Assembly: GCA_022704925.1 (NCBI GenBank)
Contig: JAKJFK010000015.1
Coordinates: 1 to 16,297 of the forward strand
DNA from: a candidate division TA06 bacterium
GTDB taxonomy: Bacteria > Ratteibacteria > UBA8468 > MWAK01
Direction: 5' to 3'
DNA: 16,297 bases
Under the pieces are notes generated by a model that saw only the letters and a list, made by a program, of their open reading frames with translations, did not search any database and was not told the DNA's origin. This document shows, piece by piece, positions 1 through 7,393 of the stretch (position 1 is the first letter of the stretch; every line of letters begins with the position of its first letter). The translations under genes and the position numbers were made by a program.

Positions 1-201
1 CGGGCCGGAACTTCCGTAGCCGTAGGCATCATGGCCATGTTTGCCACCCAGGTTTTCATTAATATCGCCATGACCATGGGCTTCCTGCCGGTGGTCGGCA
101 TCCCCCTGCCCTTCCTCAGTTACGGCGGGTCCTCCTTGATCGCCTCGCTTTCGGCGGTCGGGATCCTGCTGAACATCAAACAGCAGGAAACCTTCATCTG
201 A
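1..201 (+). CDS. rodA: RodA/FtsW-family (SEDS) protein, C-terminal end only
   Basis: The reading frame is open from base 1 and ends at TGA 199-201, giving the last 66 residues of a SEDS protein. What is visible is two hydrophobic stretches separated by the family signature PLPFLSYGGSS and a short cytoplasmic tail ending QQETFI. SEDS proteins are multi-spanning membrane glycosyltransferases that polymerise lipid II into peptidoglycan; RodA works with a class B PBP in rod elongation, FtsW in division. I prefer RodA because the next gene is a TIGR03960-type radical SAM protein, which follows rodA in several Desulfobacterota genomes as I recall. The 5' part lies outside the window, so RodA versus FtsW rests on context. 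Confidence 0.88.
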   Translation, partial: RAGTSVAVGIMAMFATQVFINIAMTMGFLPVVGIPLPFLSYGGSSLIASLSAVGILLNIKQQETFI

Positions 202-1881
202 ATGGCGGTTTCCCATTCCGAAGCTGCGATGCGTTTTCTCAATCTGATTCCCCGCCCCGGGCGCTACGTGGGCGCCGAAGTCAACGCCGCCGGCCGCGAC
301 TGGAACTCGGCCCGGGTTCGTCTTTGTCTCTGCTTTCCCGACACCTACGAGGTCGGGATGTCCAACCTTGGTTTGCGCATTCTCTACGGGACGGTCAACA
401 ACGCCGGTTCCTACCTGGCCGAACGCGTCTTCATACCCGATCCGGAGGCGGAGGCCGGATTCCGGCAGCACCATGAAGGCCTCTGGAGTCTTGAATCACG
501 CCATTCGCTTCGTGATTTCGACCTGATCGGGGTGGGGCTGGCCAGCGAACTTTCATACACCAACCTGCTGACGCTCCTGTCGCTGGCCGGACTGCCCCGA
601 TTGAGCAAAGATCGGACCGAAACTGACCCGATCGTCCTGGCCGGAGGTAACGGCGCCCTGACCCCGGAACCACTCGCCCCTTTCGTGGACGCCTTTTTTA
701 TGGGCGAAGCCGACACGGCCATTCTGGGGATCATGTCGGCCCTGGAACGCATTCGCGGCGGCCGCCGGCGTGAAAAACTCCTTGAGCTGGCCCGCCTGGA
801 AGGGGTTTATGTGCCGGCCTTCTACCGCCCGGAATACGATGCGGATGGAGATTACCTCGGATTGACCGGCCTGGAAACGTCCGCTTCACCCCGGATTCGG
901 CGGGTAACGGTTTCCGATCTCGAGGCGGTTCCATTTCCAACGGATTGGCTGGTTCCCTACCTGCCGGTGATCCACGACCGGGTTACCCTCGAGATAATGC
1001 GGGGATGTGTGCACCGGTGCCTCTTCTGCCAGGCCCGGGTTATTTACGGGCCCTGCCGGGTGCGCAGCCCGGAAAAATTGGTTGACCTGGCCGACCGGGC
1101 CCTGCTGAAAACCGGTTACGAGGAAATCTCCCTGCTCTCGCTTTCCTCGGGCGATTATCCCCGGCTTAAGAAGTTGCTGGCCGGCCTCCGGTTTGTCTGC
1201 GAAAAACACCGGGCCCGCTTCTCATTTCCTTCGCTCCGGGTCGATTCGCTTGATCTGGAACAGGTCCGCACGGAGTTCGGCCGCAAGCCCCCGGCCCTGA
1301 CTTTCGCCCCCGAGAGTTCCGAGGCGTGCCGTTTCCGGCTGGGTAAACGGATAACCGACGCCCAGATTCTGGAAAAGGCGGCGGCGGCTTCGCAAGCCGG
1401 GTGGCGCCATTTGAAACTTTACTTTATGCTGGGGCTGCCCGGGGAGGAAGAGTCCGATTTGAGGGCGATCGTCGTTCTTATCCGCGAACTTTCCCGCCGG
1501 CTGGCGGTAAACGTTTCATTCAATACCTTTATTCCCAAGCCATACACTCCACTGGAACGGGCCGACTTGATCAACCGGGAGGCCTTTGAAGTCCGGTCAC
1601 AAATCCTGCGCCGGGAATTAAGGGGTGTTCGAAGTCTGAAACTGGATTTTCATGCCTACGAGCAGAGCCGTCTGGAGGCCTTGCTTTGTCGGGGCGACCG
1701 CCGGGTCGGCCGGGTTATCGAAGAAGCCTGGGAGAACGGTTGCCGTTTTGACGCCTACCGGGAACACTTTCATCCGGAACTTTGGGAGAAGGCCTGGCTG
1801 GATTGCGGCCTTGATCCCGATCGCTTTCTGTTCAAGCAGTCCCGTCGCCGGGTTCTACCCTGGAATCATATTGTGATATAA
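202..1881 (+). CDS. B12-binding-like radical SAM protein, TIGR03960 type
   Basis: This 559-residue protein begins with ATG directly after the rodA stop, so the two are probably translationally coupled; a second ATG at 229 has no better ribosome site. Residues about 10-240 resemble the N-terminal half of TIGR03960 proteins (PGRYVGAEVN near the start, then EVGMSNLGLRILY, a degenerate B12-binding-like fold). The radical SAM core follows, with the cluster motif C269-x3-C273-x2-C276 inside RGCVHRCLFCQ, and later the GLPGEE strand typical of the superfamily. Such proteins bind a [4Fe-4S] cluster and cleave S-adenosylmethionine; the substrate of this family is not known to me. Relatives are often followed by, or fused to, a DUF2344 (TIGR03936) partner and then ribonuclease G; here neither is present and ilvD follows. 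The family call is firm, the substrate unknown. Confidence 0.9.
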   Translation: MAVSHSEAAMRFLNLIPRPGRYVGAEVNAAGRDWNSARVRLCLCFPDTYEVGMSNLGLRILYGTVNNAGSYLAERVFIPDPEAEAGFRQHHEGLWSLESRHSLRDFDLIGVGLASELSYTNLLTLLSLAGLPRLSKDRTETDPIVLAGGNGALTPEPLAPFVDAFFMGEADTAILGIMSALERIRGGRRREKLLELARLEGVYVPAFYRPEYDADGDYLGLTGLETSASPRIRRVTVSDLEAVPFPTDWLVPYLPVIHDRVTLEIMRGCVHRCLFCQARVIYGPCRVRSPEKLVDLADRALLKTGYEEISLLSLSSGDYPRLKKLLAGLRFVCEKHRARFSFPSLRVDSLDLEQVRTEFGRKPPALTFAPESSEACRFRLGKRITDAQILEKAAAASQAGWRHLKLYFMLGLPGEEESDLRAIVVLIRELSRRLAVNVSFNTFIPKPYTPLERADLINREAFEVRSQILRRELRGVRSLKLDFHAYEQSRLEALLCRGDRRVGRVIEEAWENGCRFDAYREHFHPELWEKAWLDCGLDPDRFLFKQSRRRVLPWNHIVI

Positions 1882-1882
1882 T
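1874..1882 (+). promoter_or_regulatory. Extended -10 promoter candidate for ilvD
   Basis: TGATATAAT gives a perfect TATAAT box (1877-1882) with the TGn extension (1874-1876), about 100 bases upstream of ilvD. The -35 region at 17 bases spacing (around 1854-1859) is poor, as expected for extended -10 promoters. The TAA stop of the radical SAM gene (1879-1881) lies inside the box. The AT-rich run just downstream (1883-1894) would ease strand opening. The call is by eye only. Confidence 0.5.
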
Positions 1883-1982
1883 ACAAAATAAAACGCCGTC
1901 AATCATAAATCCGCCGGGATTACCCGGGGTGTCAAGCGTCTGGTTGTCCGGTTGATCGGGAGGGCGATTTTCAGGAGGAGAC

Positions 1983-3641
1983 ATGCGCAGCAGTTTCATG
2001 AGGAAGGATTATCGATTTGCGCCGCACCGCTCCCTTTTGAAGGGATTGGGTTATACCGACGAGGAATTGTCCCGGCCGCTCATCGGCGTGGCCAATTCCG
2101 GCAATGAACTGGTGCCGGGACACATGTATCTGGATCGGGTGGCCGAGGCGGTCAAACAGGGCATCTATCTGGCCGGGGGGACCCCTTTCGAATTCCGGAC
2201 GATCGGCATCTGCGACGGGATCGCCATGGGACACCCGGGCATGCGCTACTCCCTTTGCTCCCGCGAGCTGGTGGCCGACAGCGTTGAAGTCATGGCCCAG
2301 GCCTATCCTTTTGACGGGCTGGTGTTGATTCCCAATTGCGACAAGGTTGTTCCCGGTATGCTCATGGCCCTGCTGCGGGTTAACATCCCCGGCCTTCTTG
2401 TCAGCGGGGGGCCGATGCTGGCCGGGAATTTTCAGGGGCGCAAGGTTGACCTGATCTCGGTCTTCGAGGCGGTGGGAGGCCGGGCGGCCGGCCGGGTAAG
2501 CGACGAGGAGTTGAAGTCTCTGGAGGAGGTTGCCTGTCCGGGGTGCGGTTCCTGCGCCGGGATGTTCACGGCCAATTCCATGAACTGCCTGACCGAGGGG
2601 CTGGGCCTGGGATTGCCCTACAACGGGACCATTCCGGCCGTCGACAGCCGGCGGATTCGTCTGGCCAAGCAGGCCGGCATGAAAGCGGTTTCGCTGGCCC
2701 GTAAGGGCCTGAAACCGCGTGAGATCGCCACCGAAGCCGCCTTCGACAACGCCATCGTCCTGGACATGGCCCTGGGAGCTTCGACCAACACCGTTTTGCA
2801 TCTTCCCGCCATTGCCCGGGAGGCGGGCCTGGAACTGCCCTTGAAAAAATTCGACCGGGTCAGCCTTCGGACTCCGAATCTGTGCAAGATATCCCCGGCC
2901 GGAACCCATCGCATGGAAGACCTGGACCGGGCCGGCGGCATCCCGGCCGTGCTTGCCGAATTGGCCGCGGCCGGCCTGCTTGATCTTTCGGTTAAGACGG
3001 CAGCCCAGGAGACGCTTGGCCGGATCGTCGCCCGCGCCCGCAATGCCGATCCGAGCATTATCCGGACCGCGGCCGATCCCTACCGCCGCCAGGGCGGCAT
3101 AGCGGTGCTCAGCGGCAACCTGGCCGTCGACGGCGCGGTGGTCAAGCAATCGGCGGTTTCCGAAAGTCACCTGAGGCATGTCGGTCCGGCCCGGGTTTTT
3201 GAAGGAGAGGAAGCGGCCTTGAAGGCGGTCCTGGAGAACCAGATCGAGGATGGCTCCGTTATCGTGATCCGCCAGGAAGGTCCCCGGGGCGGTCCCGGCA
3301 TGCGGGAGATGCTTTCGGTGACCAGCGCCCTGGTCGGAGCCGGCCGGGACGAGCGGGTGGCCCTGCTGACCGACGGCCGCTTTTCGGGGGGGACCCGGGG
3401 GCTGGCCATCGGACACGTTTCACCGGAGGCGGCGGCCGGGGGCGCCATCGCCCTGGTGCACGACGGCGATATCATTGAAATTGACATTGTCAAGAGGGCT
3501 CTGAAGCTTCAGGTTTCCGAGGCCGAGTTGAAGACGCGCCGGGCCGGCTGGAAGCCGCCTCGTCCGAAGGTCAGGGCCGGGTATCTGTACCGTTACAGCC
3601 GTTCGGTCAGTTCCGCCGCCCAGGGCGCGGTCCTGGATTGA
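1983..3641 (+). CDS. ilvD: Dihydroxy-acid dehydratase
   Basis: The 552-residue product matches IlvD over its full usual length. The enzyme dehydrates 2,3-dihydroxy-isovalerate and 2,3-dihydroxy-3-methylvalerate to the keto acids of valine and isoleucine synthesis, in the cytoplasm. Visible signatures are VANSGNELVPGH (37-47), CDGIAMGH (77-84), IPNCDK (116-121, C119), CPGCGSCAGMFTANSMNC (185-202) and the C-terminal TDGRFSGGTRGLAIGH. At residue 46 it has Gly where plant-type [2Fe-2S] enzymes carry a cluster Cys; E. coli IlvD, a [4Fe-4S] enzyme, also has Gly there, so this is probably the oxygen-sensitive class. The start is set by AGGAGG (1973-1978), close to ATG 1983; ATG 1998 would lose the usual MRS N-terminus. 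No other ilv/leu genes adjoin it, so it seems to stand alone behind its own promoter. Confidence 0.95.
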   Translation: MRSSFMRKDYRFAPHRSLLKGLGYTDEELSRPLIGVANSGNELVPGHMYLDRVAEAVKQGIYLAGGTPFEFRTIGICDGIAMGHPGMRYSLCSRELVADSVEVMAQAYPFDGLVLIPNCDKVVPGMLMALLRVNIPGLLVSGGPMLAGNFQGRKVDLISVFEAVGGRAAGRVSDEELKSLEEVACPGCGSCAGMFTANSMNCLTEGLGLGLPYNGTIPAVDSRRIRLAKQAGMKAVSLARKGLKPREIATEAAFDNAIVLDMALGASTNTVLHLPAIAREAGLELPLKKFDRVSLRTPNLCKISPAGTHRMEDLDRAGGIPAVLAELAAAGLLDLSVKTAAQETLGRIVARARNADPSIIRTAADPYRRQGGIAVLSGNLAVDGAVVKQSAVSESHLRHVGPARVFEGEEAALKAVLENQIEDGSVIVIRQEGPRGGPGMREMLSVTSALVGAGRDERVALLTDGRFSGGTRGLAIGHVSPEAAAGGAIALVHDGDIIEIDIVKRALKLQVSEAELKTRRAGWKPPRPKVRAGYLYRYSRSVSSAAQGAVLD

Positions 3642-3722
3642 GCCCGGGGCGGCCGGCCGGGCCGTATTCCGGCAGCATCGCCCGGCGGGGGCGCCGACGG
3701 CCTTTTCCCAATCAAAGCCGGG

Positions 3723-4982
3723 GTGAACGTGAAAGAAGAGAAGCCGGTCCACCGGCTGCCCTTTTATTATTCGTTCGCCAAATTTTTTTCCATAATAGTT
3801 GTTGAGTCGGTTGTAATTCTTATCCTGGCCTGGACTTTTCCCCTGGAGACGCTCGGTTTCCTGGTCAAGGTGCTTTTCCCCTTCCTGTTCTTTATCGCCC
3901 TTTTTCTGATAATGTACTTCCTGGTTCTGGAACACGAGGCCGTCAAGCTTTTGCGGGCCGAACGGCGACTGGAAAGGGCCAACCAGGATTTCAAGATTCT
4001 GCTCAAAAGCCACGACCGGATCTTTCGAAGACTGGATTCGGACCCGATTCTGAAGAGCGGAGTGGCCGGTCTGGCCAGGCTGGTCCCGCTTCGGCGCGCT
4101 TTTCTGCTGGTCAAGGGCGACGATGACAGCTGGCAGGTTGTTTCGCGTTACCACGTGACCCGGGAGGATGCCGAGACGGTGACGGGATTCCTGCTATCCG
4201 GCCAAGGTCCGGATTTGAGAGGCGCCGGTCCGGAAAATGATGGCCGGGAACGGCTGGAAGACGGTGTGAAAGAACGGCCGGCCGGATGGCAGCAGTTGCA
4301 GCTGGTACCCATTTTGAACAAGAGCGGCGGCCGGTTTGGATTCTTCGTGGTGGACAGCGAGCACCTTGTCCACAAGTTTGAAGCGGTTGAACTTCTGGTT
4401 AAGGGTGTTGAGGGAGCGATTGAAAACGCCTTGCTGCACCAGCGGCTGAAGAATCTGGCGATCGTGGACAGCCTGACCAACCTTTACAACCATCGTTATT
4501 TCCACGAGCGGCTGCACGAGGAGCTGAACCGGGCGAAGCGCTTCTCGATGCCGCTCACCCTGATGATTTCCGACATTGATGATTTCAAGCAATACGTTGA
4601 TATCAACGGTCATTCCATGGCCGACCGCACCTTGAAGGAAATCGGTGGTCTGGTCAAGGAAAACCTGCGCGCCATCGACATTGTGGCCCGGTACGGCGGA
4701 GACGAGTTTTCCTACCTGCTGCCCCAGACCCGGGCCGCCGGGGCGCGGGTGGTGGCCGCCAAGGTGAAGGATGCCTGCCAGGCTTATGAGTTCACGGCCC
4801 GGGCGGGCCATTTTCACCTGACGCTCAGCTTTGGACTCGCCGGCTGTCCGGATGACGGATTGGATGCGGAGGAACTGCTGGAAAAGGCCGACCGAGCCTT
4901 GTTTCTGGCCAAGAGCCGGGGTAAAAATGCCATCTGCCTCTGGGAAGAAGCCGGTACTTCTACGGCGTCCCCGGGGGCGTGA
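3723..4982 (+). CDS. Membrane diguanylate cyclase (two TM, GAF-like, GGDEF)
   Basis: The 419-residue protein starts at GTG 3723 (a second GTG at 3729 is possible; no clear ribosome site). Two hydrophobic helices lie at about 17-38 and 46-68, followed by a coiled-coil-like stretch (70-95), a GAF-like sensor region (about 100-238) and a C-terminal GGDEF domain (about 243-408). The signature is intact as GGDEF (325-329), and the product-inhibition I-site RxxD is present as RAID (316-319) five residues before it. The GGDEF domain makes cyclic di-GMP from two GTP at the membrane. One oddity: the usual guanine-contacting Asn of the FKxxND...GH motif appears to be Val292 (YVDINGH), and the later Gly-Asp is Ala-Asp. 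It begins a + strand run leading to two prepilins and a phosphodiesterase. Activity is likely but not certain because of Val292. Confidence 0.88.
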   Translation: MNVKEEKPVHRLPFYYSFAKFFSIIVVESVVILILAWTFPLETLGFLVKVLFPFLFFIALFLIMYFLVLEHEAVKLLRAERRLERANQDFKILLKSHDRIFRRLDSDPILKSGVAGLARLVPLRRAFLLVKGDDDSWQVVSRYHVTREDAETVTGFLLSGQGPDLRGAGPENDGRERLEDGVKERPAGWQQLQLVPILNKSGGRFGFFVVDSEHLVHKFEAVELLVKGVEGAIENALLHQRLKNLAIVDSLTNLYNHRYFHERLHEELNRAKRFSMPLTLMISDIDDFKQYVDINGHSMADRTLKEIGGLVKENLRAIDIVARYGGDEFSYLLPQTRAAGARVVAAKVKDACQAYEFTARAGHFHLTLSFGLAGCPDDGLDAEELLEKADRALFLAKSRGKNAICLWEEAGTSTASPGA

Positions 4983-5000
4983 TATACGGATTAATTCCAC

Positions 5001-5007
5001 AAGGAGA
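5001..5007 (+). promoter_or_regulatory. Ribosome binding site fixing the start of the HAMP protein
   Basis: AAGGAGA lies 6 bases before ATG 5014. The same frame is open upstream to 4831, but that would overlap the end of the GGDEF gene by some 150 bases, so this site decides in favour of the shorter protein. Confidence 0.8.
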
Positions 5008-5013
5008 AAAGCC

Positions 5014-5637
5014 ATGTTCGGATTTGACTGGAACCGGAAGGATCGGGCACGTCATCATTATCTGGTCAACAAGCCGATGCAGCTGGCCTATTCCGGGTTC
5101 CTGGTCTGGTTGGTCGGCGTCGGGATGGTGATCGCCTGGTTGATAACCTATTACACCATCTGGAATTACATTATCAACGGATTTCCGACCGCCGCCAACC
5201 TGCCGGCCATTATCAAGCAGGTCAATGCCCGTCTTTTCTGGACCCTGATCATCCCGGGTTTTCTGCTGCTGGGGATTGCCGGCTGGAGTCAGATCGTGCT
5301 GATGCACCGGATCGCCGGCCCGGCCTACCGGATCCGCAAGGTGATGATGGATATGGCCCACGGCATCTGGCCGAGCGAGGTCAAGCTCCGCAACCAGGAT
5401 TATCTCAAGGAGGTGGCCGACGAGATCAATCTCTTCCTGAACGGACAGCGGAAGTGGGCCATGGACCTGGAGCATCAGCTGCGGGAGCTTGACGAAGTCC
5501 TGAGGGAATCGGGGGCGGGCCAGGAAGAAAAGCAGCTGGCCGACGCTCAAAGGCAGCTGGAGAAGGTTCTGCGCGACCTGGAAGCAATTTTTTCGGTTAT
5601 GAACATCGACAGCGGAGAAAAGGGGGCCGGATCGTGA
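5014..5637 (+). CDS. HAMP-only two-TM membrane protein
   Basis: The 207-residue product has two strong hydrophobic segments (about 27-48 and 74-98) separated by only some 25 residues of presumed periplasmic loop. A HAMP-like linker follows (about 99-145): the conserved Pro after TM2 is in RIAGPAYRIRK (P103), and the second helix ends in VADEINLFLNGQ, like the usual E..xLAxxIN pattern. The remainder (146-195) is a charged, heptad-like coiled coil (HQLRELDEVLRE, QRQLEKVLRDLE). HAMP domains pass signals from membrane helices to output domains such as kinases or MCP signalling domains, but none follows here. It lies between the diguanylate cyclase and the GspG-like prepilin and overlaps the latter by four bases (GTGA), so it is probably in one operon with both. 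It might signal to the neighbouring cyclase or dock the pilus; I cannot assign a function. Confidence 0.82.
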   Translation: MFGFDWNRKDRARHHYLVNKPMQLAYSGFLVWLVGVGMVIAWLITYYTIWNYIINGFPTAANLPAIIKQVNARLFWTLIIPGFLLLGIAGWSQIVLMHRIAGPAYRIRKVMMDMAHGIWPSEVKLRNQDYLKEVADEINLFLNGQRKWAMDLEHQLRELDEVLRESGAGQEEKQLADAQRQLEKVLRDLEAIFSVMNIDSGEKGAGS

Positions 5638-6365
5638 AACAACAACATCCGGCAAACGACCGCGGCTTCACCCTGCTGGAAATACTGGTGGTCTGCATCA
5701 TTATCCTCTTCCTGGTAATGAGCGTGGTCGCCATGATCGCCAGGGTCGAGGAGAAGGCCCGGGCGGTAAAGGCTAAGGCCGAAATCATCCAGCTGGCGAT
5801 GTCCATTGAAAAAATGAAGTCGGATACCGGTTACTTTACACTCAATCTCGCGGACCTGATGCGTCCGGTCGCCCCGCCCGGCATCTCAAAGGGATGGTCC
5901 GGCCCCTACCTCGAAAGCGTGGTTGAAAAGGATCCCTGGAAAGAGGGTTACCGGATCAGACTTTCAGCCAACCGCAGTTTTTCAGCCGACTACGCCCTGG
6001 GCGGCGGCAGCAGTCTTTTTAGCTGGGATACCAGCTTTCTGACCTCCACCTACCTGCGGATTGACAATCCCGACCGCCGCGCCATAACCGGTGGCAGTCT
6101 CGTTTTGAACGGCGTGCTTCTGACCGGTTCGATCAACTCGGCCAGCCTGCCGATGCTGCTGCCGGTCAGCCTGGCCGCCAGCAACAACCAGCTTTCGGTG
6201 ACCCTGGCCGGCGACGCGGATGCCTGGATAAGGGTGACGATCCCGGCGGTGGTGCCGGCCCGGGAAACATACCTGATCACGAGTTACGGCCTGGACCGCC
6301 AGCCGGGCGGCAAGAATCTGGACGGCGATATCACCTGGCACTCTGATTACCAGAAGTTTGAATGA
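5634..6365 (+). CDS. GspG-like (pseudo)pilin with inserted beta-rich segment
   Basis: The 243-residue product starts at GTG 5634, overlapping the HAMP gene stop. It has a class III prepilin signal: the leader MKQQHPANDRG ends at G11, then FTLLE with the conserved Glu at +5 (E16) and a long hydrophobic helix (12-37). Residues 50-110 follow major pseudopilin GspG, including DTGYF and the DPW turn (D100-W102). The GspG C-terminal loop reappears at about 213-236 as SYGLDRQPGG...LDGDI, the calcium-binding region of the family. Between them are roughly 100 residues not found in ordinary GspG (about 140-145 residues in total), rich in beta-type sequence such as GSLVLNGVLLTG and NQLSVTLAG. Prepilin peptidase would cleave the leader and the protein would polymerise or prime a pilus or type II secretion pseudopilus. 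Which of the two machines it serves is not settled. Confidence 0.85.
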   Translation: MKQQHPANDRGFTLLEILVVCIIILFLVMSVVAMIARVEEKARAVKAKAEIIQLAMSIEKMKSDTGYFTLNLADLMRPVAPPGISKGWSGPYLESVVEKDPWKEGYRIRLSANRSFSADYALGGGSSLFSWDTSFLTSTYLRIDNPDRRAITGGSLVLNGVLLTGSINSASLPMLLPVSLAASNNQLSVTLAGDADAWIRVTIPAVVPARETYLITSYGLDRQPGGKNLDGDITWHSDYQKFE

Positions 6366-6382
6366 GCGGGCGGGCTTTTTAC

Positions 6383-6411
6383 TTGACAAATCAATTAAAA
6401 ACTGGTACAAG
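6383..6411 (+). promoter_or_regulatory. Strong sigma-70-type promoter for the prepilin-FecR gene
   Basis: A perfect -35 TTGACA (6383-6388) is followed after exactly 17 bases by TACAAG (6406-6411), which matches TATAAT at four positions and is preceded by the TGn extension (TGG, 6403-6405). Transcription would start near 6418. The region is markedly AT-rich compared with its surroundings. This gives the second prepilin its own promoter inside an otherwise close-packed gene run. Confidence 0.7.
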
Positions 6412-6419
6412 AATAAGGA

Positions 6420-6439
6420 GACGAACAATTTTATTCGTC
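6420..6439 (+). promoter_or_regulatory. Short hairpin at the predicted 5' end of the prepilin-FecR mRNA
   Basis: GACGAA (6420-6425) and TTCGTC (6434-6439) form a 6-base-pair stem with an 8-base AT-rich loop, starting within a few bases of the predicted transcription start. It is followed by an A-rich stretch and the ribosome site AAGAGG (6449-6454), six bases before ATG 6461. A hairpin at the 5' end can protect an abundant mRNA from decay; that role is inferred here. It is too weak and has no T-run, so it is not a terminator. Confidence 0.4.
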
Positions 6440-6460
6440 CAATAAAAAAAGAGGTGACTC

Positions 6461-7393
6461 ATGCGCAGTAAAATTTACAAAAAGTCAGGTTTTACATTAG
6501 TGGAATTGATGATCGTCATTGCCATCGTTGTTGTGCTGGCCATCTTCGGAAGCACCATGCTCATCAAGGGGCGCACGGCGGCCAAGAGCATCGCCTGCCT
6601 GAATAACCTGCGCCAGATTGCCTCGGCCCTCGAAATGTACCGTTCGGATTACGATGAGCTGGCCCCGACACTTTACCCCACCCTTATTTCTTACCTCAAG
6701 AATCCGGAGATTTTCAAATGTCCGGTCGACGCCGGAACCGGTCAGGACTCTTATGGGGCATTTTACATCGCCCGGCCTTCGGTGGATACCCAGAAGCTCT
6801 TTCTGGGTTGTCCCCGCCACCAGGGGCAGGCGCTCGCCCTTTTCGGCTGGCCGCAGTTCAACGTGGGAAGATTGGCCACCGTGCTCTGGAACGGAACGCC
6901 GGTTAACCAGGGAACGGTTGTCACGGGCGGCCGTTTGAACTTCGAGGATGGAACGGTGGTGGAAATCGCCCCGGGCATGAATGTCGGCGTCATGCTCTCC
7001 TGCACTGATCCCGGGAACCGCCTGTACAGCACGATCTGCATCCAGGAAGGGGATCAAGGGCAGATTTCGGTCAACCATCACGGCACTTCCCAGTTCGAAG
7101 TGGTTACCCCCTCGCTGATCACCGGGGTGGCCGGGACCAAATTCAATGTCCTGACTTCCTGGGGCGGCGCTCTCTGTTCGACCAAGGCCGAGTGCCTCGA
7201 GGGCACCATCTACGTAGAAGAACGCGGCGCGGTCCGCTATATGAGCTCGGTGGCCGCCGCCAGCAGCCTGGAGGTGAAAAGCCGCGTCCCGCTCACTTCC
7301 ATCAACAGCAATACCGGTTATGCGGTAAGGACACCGAGGCCTTGGGCAACGAGGACTCGCATACCCTTCGGTCAGGTTCTCCGGATGCCCTGA
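6461..7393 (+). CDS. Prepilin fused to a FecR-like domain
   Basis: The 310-residue product begins with a class III prepilin signal: leader MRSKIYKKSG cut after G10, then FTLVELMIVIAIVVV with Glu at +5 (E15). Residues 38-125 resemble DUF1559-type prepilins (SIACLNNLRQIASALEMY, then NPEIFKCPVD and CPRHQG). From about 143 the sequence becomes FecR-like: a repeated beta pattern with LNFEDGTVVEIAPG, QEGDQGQISVN and the hallmark VVTPSLITGVAGTKFNV (214-230), then EGTIYVEERGAV. FecR domains are best known from iron-signal regulators and from cell-surface proteins with peptidoglycan-associated repeats. The gene has its own promoter. The last 23 or so codons (from about 7325) use rare AGG/ACA/ATA codons and look out of frame; the neighbouring frame continues with normal codon use to TGA 7408-7410. 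The prepilin call is firm, the FecR call good, the C-terminus doubtful. Confidence 0.85.
   Translation: MRSKIYKKSGFTLVELMIVIAIVVVLAIFGSTMLIKGRTAAKSIACLNNLRQIASALEMYRSDYDELAPTLYPTLISYLKNPEIFKCPVDAGTGQDSYGAFYIARPSVDTQKLFLGCPRHQGQALALFGWPQFNVGRLATVLWNGTPVNQGTVVTGGRLNFEDGTVVEIAPGMNVGVMLSCTDPGNRLYSTICIQEGDQGQISVNHHGTSQFEVVTPSLITGVAGTKFNVLTSWGGALCSTKAECLEGTIYVEERGAVRYMSSVAAASSLEVKSRVPLTSINSNTGYAVRTPRPWATRTRIPFGQVLRMP

Noticed and set aside
1971-3416. 481-codon - strand open frame opposite ilvD
   Set aside because: Shadow of ilvD, which has full-length family motifs; the antisense product shows no domain and no ribosome site.
3642-3722. GC-rich inverted repeats ending in a short T run after ilvD, as a terminator
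   Set aside because: The stems are short or have long loops and the T run is only four bases; repeats of CCGG-type are common in this DNA by chance.
6366-6380. GC block followed by five T before the prepilin-FecR promoter, as a terminator
   Set aside because: No stem of more than three base pairs can be formed before the T run.
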